Source: Cytidiella melzeri (Eukaryota; Basidiomycota; Agaricomycetes; Polyporales; Irpicaceae). From it: DNA of 58,632 nucleotides. Positions 45,110-56,182 of this stretch are shown piece by piece (position 1 is the stretch's first letter; each line of letters begins with the position of its first letter). The translations under genes were made by a program, and so were the position numbers. The stretch spans positions 1-58,632 of the forward strand of contig JABYQR010000290.1 in assembly GCA_022592445.1 (NCBI GenBank). The letters run 5' to 3'. Below the pieces are notes generated by a model, which had not been told where the DNA came from, did not search any database, and was given only the letters and a program-made list of their open reading frames with translations.

Positions 45110-45889
45110 GTCAAGCTCTGAGGATGTCTTGATGCAATAGGGCAGGGTGGAATTGGTACAAACGTTTGATATGTTGAAGGGCACTTTTTGTCTCTGCTTT
45201 TAGGTGTTTTGAAGCTGCCGGAGCATTATGGGTACTCACGTGCACGGCTCACGTACTTCCTTGTGCCAGCCCCATATCCCTATGTAGAGCATCTATTCCA
45301 GCGCATCCAGGTTACTGGACACATTGCACATTTATTGACTGATCAATGGTCGAGCGTTGACATGCGGTGGTGTGATGCGGAATGACGTTGTACAGGGTAA
45401 GCATACGTGGTGCAACGCGCGAAGTAGAGATTCGGCGGCGTTACACACTGGCGTGCTTGCCAAATGAGTATCGTATTCGTAGGCTATCAATTTGAAACTT
45501 TACGCAATCGTGTGTGCTAGTTCTATGGCTGTTTCACCATTGAATTTTCAGACGAGCTCTCACCTTCTTCCTAGACCTGCTTCCATCAACAACCGCACTG
45601 CTGTGATATTTGTTTTTTTGTTGCTGATCATCGAACTCGCCTTCCTTTTACGGACTGTCGTGTAGCTCCCGTAGCGCCCACCTTTCGGGCCATCGTCTGT
45701 GTTACCGAGTTCGACTTGCGCTTCACGTACTCTAGCGGTCTTCCTCATCACCCTACAAAACCTACAAAATGCACAGCATCCATCGCTCTTATCAAGACAG
45801 GTGTCACCTTATGCCTCGCCAACCTTGAAGCAACTGGCACTGGCAAGGCCGCCGACGATGGAATGAGTAAGATGTGCAGTGTGCACGGT

Positions 45890-46130
45890 GACAGTTGATG
45901 AGGTGAGTGGTCCCTGGATCGTCCCTGGCTAACACTGCTGAACTGAAGCTTGAAACTAAAGCCTCGGGAAAAACCCTGACATTTGAACGCGTACGTCAAA
46001 CCTAGACGGACTCAATCATGCGCGGTTCGCGCATGTGTGGTGTGTTTCAACATTCGAAGCCTGCCAGTGCGACGAACTGACAATGATCTTGTTTCGTTGG
46101 GTACGCAATGCTACATAAACTGCAATGTAC
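45890..46130 (+). repeat. Cluster upstream module, copy 1
   Basis: GACAGTTGATGAGGTGAGTGGTCCC...TCCCTGGCTAACACTGC, followed by GACTCAATCATGCGC and CCAGTGCGACGA, matches the order of elements at 48162-48420 and 52832-53080. It precedes a CFEM gene in each case. It is probably a shared promoter-distal block copied with the genes. Confidence 0.6.
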
Positions 46131-46784
46131 CGCATGAGCAGCGAGTGCTCCCCGCTAGAGCTGCTATAATGAATGAGCTACTCTTGGAGCTTCAACCTAC
46201 GAGCGCGTCAGGCTTGTACTCCCTTACTGTTAGGGGCAGTGTCTAGCAGCTCTGACCTTTAGTCATCGTTCTATGCTACCGCAAAAATATCTTCTGATCC
46301 CCACAAAGGCTCGGGGCTTGATGTCGTATGTGCGCTGGCTGCGTAAAACGTCTAAAGCTGATTGTTGTCCTCACCACTTTTGCAATACAGACATGAGCAA
46401 ATCATCTATCAAGGGTCAGATGATCCTGTGCTCTTCGTTTCTGCGGGCGCACGCTAACCAACCGTACTGGTTTCCAAGGATACCCCCCCTCCCCCCCATA
46501 TGGCTCACCTACGCTCCGCAAGAAGACAGTGCGCTCCCCACGACGCTTCTCTGCCTCTGCCCTCTTGGCATTAATAATCCGAATGATGAACGCTGACGGT
46601 CACTCATATCCGCCTCGTATCTCTCTACAGGCGGTCACTTTCCTCCGTCAAGCATGCCAGAGAAAAACCTACATAAAGCAACTCCAGTCCATTTCCTACT
46701 CCTCAGGCTGCCTTTTGTTTTAATTCTTTCTCAACCACCTCACTTTTTCTTACCTTCCAATTCACGCTTGATATAAATTTCACA

Positions 46785-47621
46785 ATGTGCTCCAAACTCT
46801 CTAAACTTGCCGTCTTCGCTGCTGCCTTTGTTAGTGTGCAGGCTATCCCCCAAAGCGGAGAGCACACCTGCTTACAGGAGTGTGTCGGAGTTGCATCACA
46901 GAGTGGCCTACCTCCCAGGTGTAACACGTATGTCTCTCTCTTAGCAACATTGTGTTCTCGCCGCTCTATGAACGTCACTGACGTTTCCCTTCTGTAGCAA
47001 CGACGACGGCTGCTTGGGATGTGGCTCTCCGGCCTTTCTGGATGCTTTGAATTCGTGCTTGCAGGGCAGCTGCCCCCCAGCCCCCGTCTTCACTTGCAAT
47101 GTCGCTAGTATATCTGGTGCGTGTACAGAGCGGTTCATCGCCTACAACAAATAACTATAAGTATAGCTCGTCGTCAAGACTCCATCACCAGCGACAGCGC
47201 AGCCGCCACAGCCGTCAGTGTCAGCGTTCTTCCAGTCACCGGCAGCGGGACGCTGTTCTCAGCTTCCATCGATACCAGCGTTCCTCCAGCATCCGGCAGT
47301 GGAACTTTATTATCGGCCTCCAGCATGCCCACGAGCTTCTCGTCTGCATTTGTCGGAAGTTCTGTCGCCAGTGGGATCCAACCCAGCAGCATCTCTGGGT
47401 CCAGCATTTTCCCTGGTCCTGGTGGAAGTAAGAGCAGCTCTGCTTCCGGTCCCTCCAACACGAACACCAATACTGGCAATGGTACCGGTGGCGGTACCAG
47501 TACCAACAACCTTAACGGAGTTAGCTCTGGTGCGATGAGCTTTGCCGTTCCGCTCAACACTGTCGTCGGTGCTGGTGTTGCGGCTGTGGCTGCGCTGGCC
47601 GGAATGGGCATCGTCCTTTAA
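46785..47621 (+). CDS. CFEM-like GPI-anchored cell-surface protein
   Basis: Exons 46785-46927, 46998-47116 and 47167-47621 give 238 residues. The order is a signal peptide (MCSKLSKLAVFAAAFVSVQA), an eight-Cys CFEM-like domain, and a long Ser/Thr/Gly-rich stalk typical of O-glycosylated wall proteins. A GPI-type C-terminus follows (NTVVGAGVAAVAALAGMGIVL after small residues). The intron phases (2, then 1) are the same as in the other three cluster genes. The gene and its upstream region are a tandem duplicate of 44130-45109. Between cysteines 4 and 5 there are two residues (CLGC), and between 6 and 7 there are four, one more in each place than in the other pair. Confidence 0.82.
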
Positions 47622-48161
47622 GGATGTCCACCAGCGCTGCAAGGGAGTGATGTTGGTGGGGACAGTGGATATCTTTACGGACTCAATTGTTAACTTTTAT
47701 ATTACAAAGAATGTCGGTTATTTACAATGGCTTCTTACGGACTAAGTACAGTATCCCGTCTAGTAGAGACTTGAATCAGATGGATTATCAATTTTGATGA
47801 CTGACAAATGCTTAGCCTGAGGATTGTGCACGTCACGACACGGAGTAGCAATTGCACAGGAAGGCTACGTGGTCGTATCTGCGTTGGAGGACGAGTAGTG
47901 AGCACATGTCAGTACTTATGTGGTGCGTGCTGGGTTAGCGTGACGGCGGATTCTGATTCGAAGAATGTCAACTTGAAGCTTCGTGGCGTTGATGGCATCC
48001 TGATTTGGGTAAGTTGAATTGATGGCAGCCGGTGAACTCCGAGCCTCCTCTCTGCTGCCAACGACCACCAAGAAAACGAACTGCATCGTTAACCGCTACC
48101 TAAAATCATGTCTCACTGGCCTTGAATCAGTCAGGTCCTGTGGAATGACCCACGCTGTGCA

Positions 48162-48420
48162 ACGTGGCAGTTGAAGTGAGTGTTCGCTGGATCGTTCCTG
48201 GCTTACACCGTGCTTCGGGCAAACCTTAACTGTCGAACACGTGCATCGAACTTTGGCAGACTCAATCGTACGCAGCTCGCGCGTGTGTAGCGTTTTCCCA
48301 AGTGTGAAGGCTGGTGCGACGACCTGACTACTACTAGGCGTGGTTGTGTCTCGTCGGGTGCACAGTTGTGCCAATCCACCGCACACGACTCGCCAGTGCG
48401 CCATGACATTGACTGTGACG
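48162..48420 (+). repeat. Cluster upstream module, copy 2
   Basis: This is the counterpart of 45890-46130 and 52832-53080, with GTGGCAGTTGAAGTGAGTG, TTCCTGGCTTACACCG and GACTCAATCGTACGCAGC in the same order. It lies about 200 bp before the third CFEM gene. Confidence 0.65.
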
Positions 48421-48529
48421 GCGGGAAGGCCTGGCCTTGTTTGAAACATGTGACCGATCGCCTCCACTTCCACCTGTCGTAGTTCCCCTCTTCCAGGCGC
48501 TTTCCCACGCTCAACCGGTGCCCCTGATT

Positions 48530-48541
48530 TTGCTATATAAC
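48530..48541 (+). promoter_or_regulatory. TATA box of the third CFEM gene
   Basis: TGCTATATAACC lies about 80 bp upstream of the ATG at 48616, after a strongly CT-rich fungal-type leader begins. The fourth gene has a weaker equivalent (CATATAATTC, about 53312). Confidence 0.5.
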
Positions 48542-48615
48542 CCGCTCCGTTCTCTCGTCTTTTTCCAGCCACCCCTTCCCAACGACCACATCAAACCACC
48601 CACGACTGCAACGCG

Positions 48616-49365
48616 ATGTTCTCCGCCATCAAGTTCGCCTCCCTCGTCGTCCTCGCTGCCGCCGTTGGCGTTCAGGCGCAGGCAGGCACCTCGAGTGCTG
48701 CCGCTTCCATCCCCAGCGGCATCTCTTCGTGCGCGCTGAACTGTATCGAAACCGCTGCTTCGTCTGCTGGTTGCTCGTCGTTGTATGTATTCTGCTGTCG
48801 CCAAGTCTACCTGCCTCTTGCTCATAACATTTCGCTGCAGCACCGACTTGACCTGTGTCTGCACCAACCAGCAGTTTCAGAGCGCTGCCACTACATGTTT
48901 GCAGGGCTGCGGTACCGCTGACCTTCAAGCTGCACAGGCTCTCCAGTCCTCGGAATGCGCCTCCAGTATGTCGTTTCCTGCTTTGTTTCGACAGGCACTT
49001 CTTGACGGACCGATTTATGACTAGTCTCGTCCGCCGCGAGTGGCTCCTCTACGGTTTCTTCTTCAGCTTCCCCGGCTGCTTCGACTGGGTCATCATCTGT
49101 TATCTCGGTAACGGTACCCGCAGGCTCCACCGTTTCAGTCGTTTCTGGTGCTTCTACCGCATCTTCGTCCGTGTCGCATTCGGTTTCTGGCTCTGCGAGC
49201 AGCGGCGTTTCCGGCTCTGCGAGCGGATCCGCACCTGGTGCTGCTGGCTCTACCTCTGGTTCCTCCAGCGGATCGGGCAAGGAATTTGCGCTCAACTTCA
49301 ACGGTATCGTTGGTGCCGGTGTTGCTGTTGTCGCTGCCATCGCTGGCGCAGGCTTGCTTCTTTAA
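48616..49365 (+). CDS. CFEM-domain GPI-anchored cell-surface protein
   Basis: Exons 48616-48782, 48841-48965 and 49025-49365 give 210 residues. The signal peptide (MFSAIKFASLVVLAAAVGVQA) is followed by a canonical CFEM domain: CALNC, AGC, TDLTCVCTN with the Asp preceding CxC that binds haem iron in characterised CFEM proteins, CLQGC and EC. A Ser/Ala/Gly-rich stalk and a GPI signal (GKEFALNFNGIVGAGVAVVAAIAGAGLLL) complete it. It is likely a plasma-membrane or cell-wall protein. Intron positions and exon 2 length (125 nt) equal those of the gene at 53395, which is its closest relative. Confidence 0.88.
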
Positions 49366-50779
49366 ACGAGTCGTTTACTCTATTCAGGACGGATGTTACC
49401 CCATCGGAGCCCAGGATCAGGACTCAGGACTCGGGACTGTACGTAGTTGAGGACTATATGTTACGCTCTTATGCACTCGCAAAACAATGTCGGTTTGTTT
49501 GTTATACACGTAACCAAAAGTACCATTCTACAGTCCGCAGATTGTTTGTCAAGTTGAACGTTTTGTAATGGAATTTGTAGTTCAGGAATCTTATCACCTC
49601 CAGCTTAGAGCTCAAGCTTGTTGTTTTATAAAAGTCGGCGTGCGCGGATTGGATATTTAGAGGCATATACATATATAGCGCGATGTTAACACTGGAGCGC
49701 GCAACCGACTTTCTCTCGTGAACTGATGTTGTCCGTAACTTCATCTGCAGCTCATCTTATCAAGCCGTCGACGGCGACTCAAATCGTGCATGCCCCCAGC
49801 CAGATGCAATGATGTGCATGTCAACAAAATTCGATTTCGGATGCGAGACATTTGGTCGTCCTTACAGTCCTCAGGCGAAGTTATGATGTCGAGTTTCGGA
49901 ACCTCCTCATGGCCCAACGTTCATAACTACTTGCTTTTCTGGTTCCTCACATGCGTGTCAAGTCATTCTCGTTCCCTAGGCAATCCTTTGGCGAGTTTCA
50001 AGCCTTCCAGGCTCCCTGGACCCGCCGAAGCAATCGAACCTGTCACTATCAACCATCGCACCGAGCATCATCAAATGCACTCTCACTGTCAGTTTCCTGC
50101 TGCTGTGCGGTGTCGCAGGGTTATGGGGACGCATACCGTGATGGGGCGATGGAGACGAGGCGCAAGATGAACGCCGCATGCGCGAATGATTGCACTTGGA
50201 CAGGCGGCGCAAGTTGCTGGCCATGGGGTGCTCTGAGATGTGAGTGTTTGTTTCTTTCGCTTTGTGCGTCATTTTTGTCGTCTAGGTCGTGCCGTTGCGC
50301 GCGGTTTGGGGAAGTTGCATGTCGAAAGTGTAGGTGATAGATGGTCAAAGTTAAGAGCGACACGCGGTTGCTGGCTTTGCTACCTAGTATCTTGAGTGAC
50401 GCTGTTCTCATCTCATCTATGTATATCTGCATGCTGACTCTGCCGCTTGCACCTTTCTTGGTTGCAATACAGAGATGTTTGCTGCGCTGCGCGTGTACCA
50501 CTCCCTCCTGTCAGGCTGCCCTCCGGCATTGCGTGGAGACTTTATGCTCCTTCGCAGAAGTTGGTGGGGGCGTACACTGGAACCTGTGAGTACATAACCC
50601 TCATACCTTTTGACGACACCCCCTTGCCATTTCTCAAAGCTCGAGGGCACGTTGGAATTGGCGCTACCACAACACGCCCGAAGATGTGCCTAGTGGTCCA
50701 GTTAGTCAACTCGGCTGTCAAGCATGAGATATGACATTTTTTAGTCTCTAGGGCTTCATATGCTGCTTCAACCTCCAGT
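49366..50779. other. Spacer without recognised gene
   Basis: The first part is the 3' flank of the third CFEM gene. Several overlapping frames of about 100-130 codons at 49790-50500 show no domains and no consistent splice structure. I see no repeat array or RNA gene here. Confidence 0.3.
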
Positions 50780-52200
50780 GGCAGGACGAGGAGGACAAAA
50801 TCGATACCACCGACAACTGGCGAGAAAAGATGAAGAGAAATGGGGAGTACAAAGACTTTTGTACTGTGCCGGTGTAGGAAAGGCTATACATCTTACTATT
50901 GCCACTCGCCCGGACATATTTTGCGCCGTACGAGAACTTGGTTTTGGTCCATGTCGACCTAAGGCCAGGCGCATTGGGCTGCCACTAAGCGCCTGCTACG
51001 ATATCAAGGAGGACTCTGATTCATGGGACTGTGACTGGGTAGTCCACAGGGACCGCCCGTGTCCGTTGCTTCGAGGATCTGCACAGTTGGACTGGGGCAT
51101 TAGCGAGCAGAACCGGTTAGTCTCTGTACGTGATGATTGGCCTCGCCACTCACGTATATCACGAGCAGGAGGACGTCGTTTCCCCATATTTTTGTGAAGC
51201 GAAGTACAGTGCCCCGTGCTCAAAACCGACCTCTTGGCGCCCCATTTTCAACTTTTGTATCTACTACAACATGAGCTTTCCAGACTTACCAAAAACATTT
51301 GCAATGCATAAGGATGGTGTATAGCTGTCGAGCTCACTCATTACTTTCCCCCCGTTCGACGTTTGAAAATTTCACAGCGCGGAAATTGAGAGTTGCCTGA
51401 TTTGGAAGGCGTCTAATTACTAAATCGAGTAATACAGCCCCCGAACACTGCACACAACCCCGTGGACCACTCACTGTGCCCGCCTCAGGTGGGATTGTCG
51501 AGCATACCCAGATTCATCATTATACCGTTCGGAATACGTCTGTGTTAAGTATACCGACGCACCTGTATGCATCAATATAGCGCCACGACTTCCGAAAAAA
51601 GGCACGGATAGTCTTTGTTGTACACGAGTTGAGCAGAGCTAGCTCCGGGAGTAAGTCCTTGCCGGTTTGAAAAGTGCCATCAGCGAGGCACCGGAAGCCT
51701 GACTCTCCACGTTAGCCACAGTATTACAGCGATTGTGCGCGACTCAATCAGAATTGTCGAATTCTTTTCCGCGCAAGAGGCATGGACACTTTTGTGAGGG
51801 AGCGGGTCGCTGCAGACCCCAATTAATTTTTTTGGGACACAAAATTGAGAATAAACGCCCAAAAATAAAAGAATGCAGATTTACGCTTAGCCTGGCCAGT
51901 TTCCTTCCAAATCCGAAAAATCTAAGCTAATCTGACAATTTTTGAGCGCTCCCGACGCATGTCGATTCTTGGCGCGGGGCACTGTATGCGCTTTGTGTAC
52001 AAGGAACCTGGCACGATCCTATTTTGCGACAACAACGGGATCGTTGCCTCCACGCATGGCACACGCGGATGAAACGTGTTGATGTTCGCGCTCAATGCTT
52101 ACGCGACTGCTTGAATAACCGAATGGTTGACGTCTGTCATGTTCTAGGAATGGAGAATGTCGACAGTCGCGGACATAATCCCCATCTCGCACCCGTCCGT
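50780..52200 (+). pseudogene. Decayed Copia pol fragment (reverse transcriptase/RNase H end)
   Basis: Plus-strand frames contain VGKAIHLTIATRPDIFCAVREL (about 50875-50940), FCDNNGIVAS (about 52022) and MKRVDVRAQCLRDCLNNRMVDVCHVLGMENV (about 52068-52160), landmarks of the Ty1/copia Pol C-terminus. They are in different frames with many stops. About 700 bp of unrelated sequence (51300-51960) lies between the two parts, perhaps a later insertion. It belongs to a Copia lineage different from copia-1 and copia-2. Confidence 0.7.
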
Positions 52201-53394
52201 ATATTGGAACCAGTCGTCAAATCGCGACCTCGTCGGCAGGAGTAATCGCCAGTGTAGCCCATTTAGGCCAGGCCATGGTCAGTGCGTGAAATAACAAAAC
52301 CGTAGGAGAGCGAAATGACACCGGAGAACTGAGGGTTATCATAGAAATAATCGACGGAGGATGCATGAGTGGACACGCACTTTGCCGATCTATAGGTGGA
52401 CAAGTTCATCTCTGACTCCGCCAAGGTACCAGGTACGACGTTCTGCATCTATTTGTTTTAAGCGGTAGCTTATTTCTGGCCACGCTGTCCCACTGGTAGT
52501 CATGCACACTCGACAGTGCTTCGACTATTTCCATGAAGAGAATTGGCAGTTGAAGGCACTGAAGTCTTGGCGTACTAAATTAGGGGCGGCGCGTCGGGCG
52601 CGGGTTTCAATTCGAAGACTGCCAAACTTGAGGCTTTGTGGCGTCTATGGAGTTCTGATATGGGCAAGTTGTTTCAATGGCTGGTTCATGGACTCTCTAC
52701 TTCCGCGCAATATGCCGCATCCTGCAAAGCATACACCGCCCTCAGCAAAATAGGGTGACCTCGCTGCCCCGCGTCGCCCAGTACCTACCGGTTGTCGCTT
52801 GAATTAACGAGGGACTATGGAGACGCTGTACGACGTGGCAGTTGAGGTGAGTGGTCGTGATTTTTGTGTTGTTCCTGGCTAACACCGCTCGCCTAAGACA
52901 GGACGCGAACGCGAACACGAAATACAAACCTTGTTCATCGAACTCGTTACTTTGAGGCAGACTCAATCGCACGCAGCTGTTGTGTGTTCACAATTGGGAG
53001 CACGGTGCAACAAAACGACCACTGCTAGGCGTTGACAAGTAGTCCGCAATGCGTTGCGTGAGACTCGCTAGTGCGCCACGACCTTATCATTGACGGCGCG
53101 AAGGCGTGGCCTGGAAATTGAACATGTGCCCAATCGCCTAGCAAGCGAGTAGACGAGATTGAATTGAGGCAGAGTAGACGGGCGTTCAAACCTTCGTGCC
53201 ACAGGATCTCTTTGTCTCGATCACCACACTTCGAGTGTTCACTTCCGACTTTCGTGATTATCTCCCTTTTCCAGCCGTATTCCCGCGTTCAAAACGTATC
53301 TCTGATCTCTCATATAATTCGCCCCGTCCTCACCGTCTTTTCCAACCAATCCCTTTCTCAACAATTACAGACTACGGCCGACGACTCTAACACG
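52201..53394. other. Spacer with duplicated cluster modules upstream of the fourth CFEM gene
   Basis: It contains a copy of the 3' module (AAACTTGAGGCTTTGTGGCG, about 52624) and of the upstream module (GTGGCAGTTGAGGTGAGTGG, about 52836, to GCTAGTGCGCCACGAC, about 53066). These are the same pieces seen at 47965-48420. No gene is recognised. Confidence 0.6.
52832..53080 (+). repeat. Cluster upstream module, copy 3
   Basis: This is the counterpart of the two other copies, with GTGGCAGTTGAGGTGAGTGG, GTTCCTGGCTAACACCGC and GACTCAATCGCACGCAGC in order. It lies about 300 bp before the fourth CFEM gene. Confidence 0.65.
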
Positions 53395-54059
53395 ATGTTT
53401 CACGTCACGAAGCTCACCTCCCTTGTTGTACTTGTTGCCGCCGCCGTTGGCGTTCATGCACAGGCTGGCGCCATCCCCAGTAGTCTCACCGACAACCTCA
53501 CTCCATGCGCGTTGAGCTGTCTCGCCACTGCTGCTGAGAATTCTGGTTGCACGTCAGCGTAAGTATCTTGACATTCTTTGCTAGATTGGTCTACCTCTCG
53601 CTCATAATGTTTCATTCCAGCACCGACATTGGCTGCGTCTGCACCAGTCAGAAGTATCAAAGCCTGGTTGTTCCATGTCTGCAGAATTGCGGCGGCGATG
53701 CGCTTTCAACCGTACAGTCTATCGAGTCATACGAGTGCGGCAACAGTATGTCGTTGACTGTTTTCCTTTTTTTGGATCGGTGCATCTTAACTGTTAAATT
53801 TGTAGTTGCCTCTCCTACGGGTGGTTCCCCTTCTACTTCGGCTTTGTCAACCGCTTCGACTGCAGCACCTGCGGGCTCTACCGCCCCAGCTATCTCTGGC
53901 TCTTCCACCGTACTTTCGACCGGGTCCGCCGCACCAGGTGCTTCTGGCTCTAACTCCTCTAGCGGGTCCGGCAAGGGTTTCACGCTCAACTTCCGCGATG
54001 CCGTTGGAGCTGGTGTTGCTGCCATCGCTGCCATCGCTGGCGCAGGCTTGGTTCTCTAA
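53395..54059 (+). CDS. CFEM-domain GPI-anchored cell-surface protein
   Basis: Exons 53395-53558, 53621-53745 and 53806-54059 give 180 residues. The signal peptide (MFHVTKLTSLVVLVAAAVGVHA) precedes a canonical CFEM domain: CALSC, SGC, TDIGCVCTS with the haem-type Asp, CLQNC and EC. A shorter Ser/Ala/Thr stalk and a GPI signal (GKGFTLNFRDAVGAGVAAIAAIAGAGLVL) follow. It is the closest paralogue of the gene at 48616, with identical intron phases and the same 125-nt exon 2. The stalk is about 30 residues shorter. It is likely surface-exposed; its ligand is not known. Confidence 0.88.
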
Positions 54060-55097
54060 GCCAATCGCTGACTTTATAAAGGACAGATGTTATGACCCAT
54101 TGGGGCTCAGATGGACTACATGTTTCGTTTCCTTCACCCTCTCACCACAATGTCGAGTTTTTTTTGCTTTTCTCGGGTTTTCTGCTTGCAAAGCCCAACA
54201 ATTCGCGATGGAATTGTGGGCTATACCAGCGTAGATACAGATGTCGCAACCTCCAACTTTTGGTCCCTTGTGTCTGCGATTGCTAGTCGATGCTACATAT
54301 GTGATTGATCTTCTAAAGCAGGGCCAATTGAAAACATCCTATCTTTGGCTGGCATGCTGGAATACAGAAATCATACAGCACATGTCATGCGATCTGCAAG
54401 GGTGAACTCACAAAGAAGAGAGGCAGTATCGGAGGCACTGTTAAAGTCTTCAATGGCACACTTCTAAACTAGCGGTGCCGGGCGTGGATTATGTCAACTT
54501 GAGGCATTGTTGCGTTGATGGCGGCCCAACTGTTAAAAATATATAATAATATGGATCGTTAGGACGAACGGGCTCGCTGCGCAGTATTTCAAGGTGAAAT
54601 CTATGTGTAAACAGGGAACGTGGTCATAATCCATAATATAAAAAGGCTTGAGACGGCCAAGACAACGCGCTGCGCGTGTAAGCGGCGCTGGAGTGGAAAA
54701 CCGAGAAGAGGTCCTCTCAACAGCACAACAAGGATGGATAAGGCAGAAAGTGGGCTCAAGGCTGTTTTAGAGAGCACAGTTAAACTGCTGAGGTCAGTGG
54801 TAGGTGGTTTGGCAGAGATGGCAGTCATGACTCATGGAGGTGCAGTTGTGTAGTACCGGCCAAGGCAGATGCCACTGAGAACAGCACACCATGCCCAGTA
54901 TATGCAAGTCAAAGGCTCAACTATGCTGTGATATGACTAAAAAGTACAGTCTGTGGTTTGTAATTCATTTTTGGATGCAAAACGAAAGAGATATCGACTG
55001 AGGATGTGAGGAGGAGAACTGGCACTTGGTGCATGTGGTTAGACGCCAGGAAGTGGGATTTGCACCCCTTTATCAATGTATGCTCGCTTCGCTCGCA
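54060..55097. other. Spacer right of the CFEM cluster
   Basis: It contains the 3' flank of the fourth CFEM gene and another copy of the 3' module (GTCAACTTGAGGCATTG...GTTGATGGC, about 54496). A 77-codon plus-strand frame at 54620-54853 has no recognised domain, and I do not call it. Confidence 0.4.
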
Positions 55098-55152
55098 ATA
55101 ATATGTAGTTTCCCACGCCTTGTTACAAGGACGCTTTAAGGTAGCAGAGATG
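55098..55152 (+). mobile_element. Fragment of copia-2-type LTR
   Basis: ATGTAGTTTCCCACGCCTTG followed by TTACAAGGACGC and AAGGTAGCAGAG matches the start of the copia-2 3' LTR (minus strand, about 20740-20690) with a few substitutions. Similarity ends soon after. Confidence 0.55.
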
Positions 55153-55219
55153 GCATCCAGTAGCCTATTGGTCTGAAGGCATGACTTGTAACAGTAAGGT
55201 TACTACTCACCAGATAAGT

Positions 55220-55912
55220 TGTTAAACTTTGAAGGGATAGAGTGAGATAGAGTGTAAGAGGTGTGGTGAGCAAAGTACTGGAGAGTACTAAGTAGTTCTT
55301 TATCAACAGAGTGGATAAGACTGAGGGGATATGCCCTCAGGAGTGCCTCTATATATACATGAAGGGGAGGACCCCAGGTACTACCCTAAGACCCCTAATA
55401 CCTACATGAGTAAGCAAAGTAATCTACCTTACTAAGCATGCCCTATGCCCTAGTGGTGCCACTTCAATAATCAAGCAATAGCAATTGTCCCCATGACCTG
55501 ACCCCATGACCCAGTCCCAAGGCTAGACTTGTTCTAGCTTGTTCTAAGACAAGGCTAGACTTTTCCAGAAGGTTCTAAGAACTATGACATCATCTAATGG
55601 AATGTTCTATACTATGACATCATAGTTCCAGCATGTTCCACAATGTTCCAGAGAGTTCTATCATGTGATACACAGATAAGGAAAGGAGCGCATCAGCACA
55701 TCAGAGACAGGAGGCGCATCAGCGCATCAATTGATAGGCACTGAGAATAAGCGCCGGAATAAGCGCCTGATAAGCGCCAGATAAGCGCTGGATAAGCGCC
55801 TAAATAGACGCTGGATAAGCGCTGGATAAGCGCTTGACAAGCGCTTAAATATTCCCAATAATACCGTGGCCTGGTAAGGCAAGTCTTGTAGAAACATTGA
55901 AAATCTGTGACA
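55220..55912 (-). mobile_element. 3' LTR of the Gypsy element
   Basis: On the minus strand a G-rich tract (GAAGGGGGGTAA) precedes TGTCACAGATTTTC, the LTR start at 55912. A TATATATAG element (about 55355) and a TG...CA end (GTTTAACA, 55220) complete it. The left boundary is inferred without its partner LTR. Inside, 55745-55855 is a run of imperfect AAGCGCTGGAT-type repeats of about 11 bp. Confidence 0.6.
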
Positions 55913-56182
55913 TTACCCCCCCTTCTTGCTTTGAACTCCGTGCAAAGAGTTTTGAACGAACACCTTGGTCATTGAGTCCACTTTTTCACCATTGTCAAGA
56001 GGGTGCCTAAGCAATTCCGAGTAACTCTAGCGGCTTCTACCGATGCCCCTGACGGGGTTCACACCTCATTGGCTGATGGTAGTCTAGTCCGTACCCTCCT
56101 CGGTTGCGTCATTGGATTGTGGATGATCCTTGGTGTGTTGTTCGTAACTTTATACACAGTAAATCGTAGCTGAGCGTATAGC

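Larger units (their letters stand above)
47622..48615. other. Spacer with duplicated cluster modules and promoter of the third CFEM gene
   Basis: A 3' module (AATGTCAACTTGAAGCTTCG...GTTGATGGC, about 47965-48000) and an upstream module (GTGGCAGTTGAAGTGAGTG, about 48162, through CGCCAGTGCGCCATGAC, about 48407) recur in other cluster spacers. A TATA box (GCTATATAACC, about 48532) lies about 80 bp before the ATG at 48616. No gene is seen. Confidence 0.6.

Noticed and set aside
54620..54853. 77-codon frame right of the CFEM cluster
   Set aside because: It is short and lacks any domain; it lies between duplicated spacer modules and an LTR fragment.
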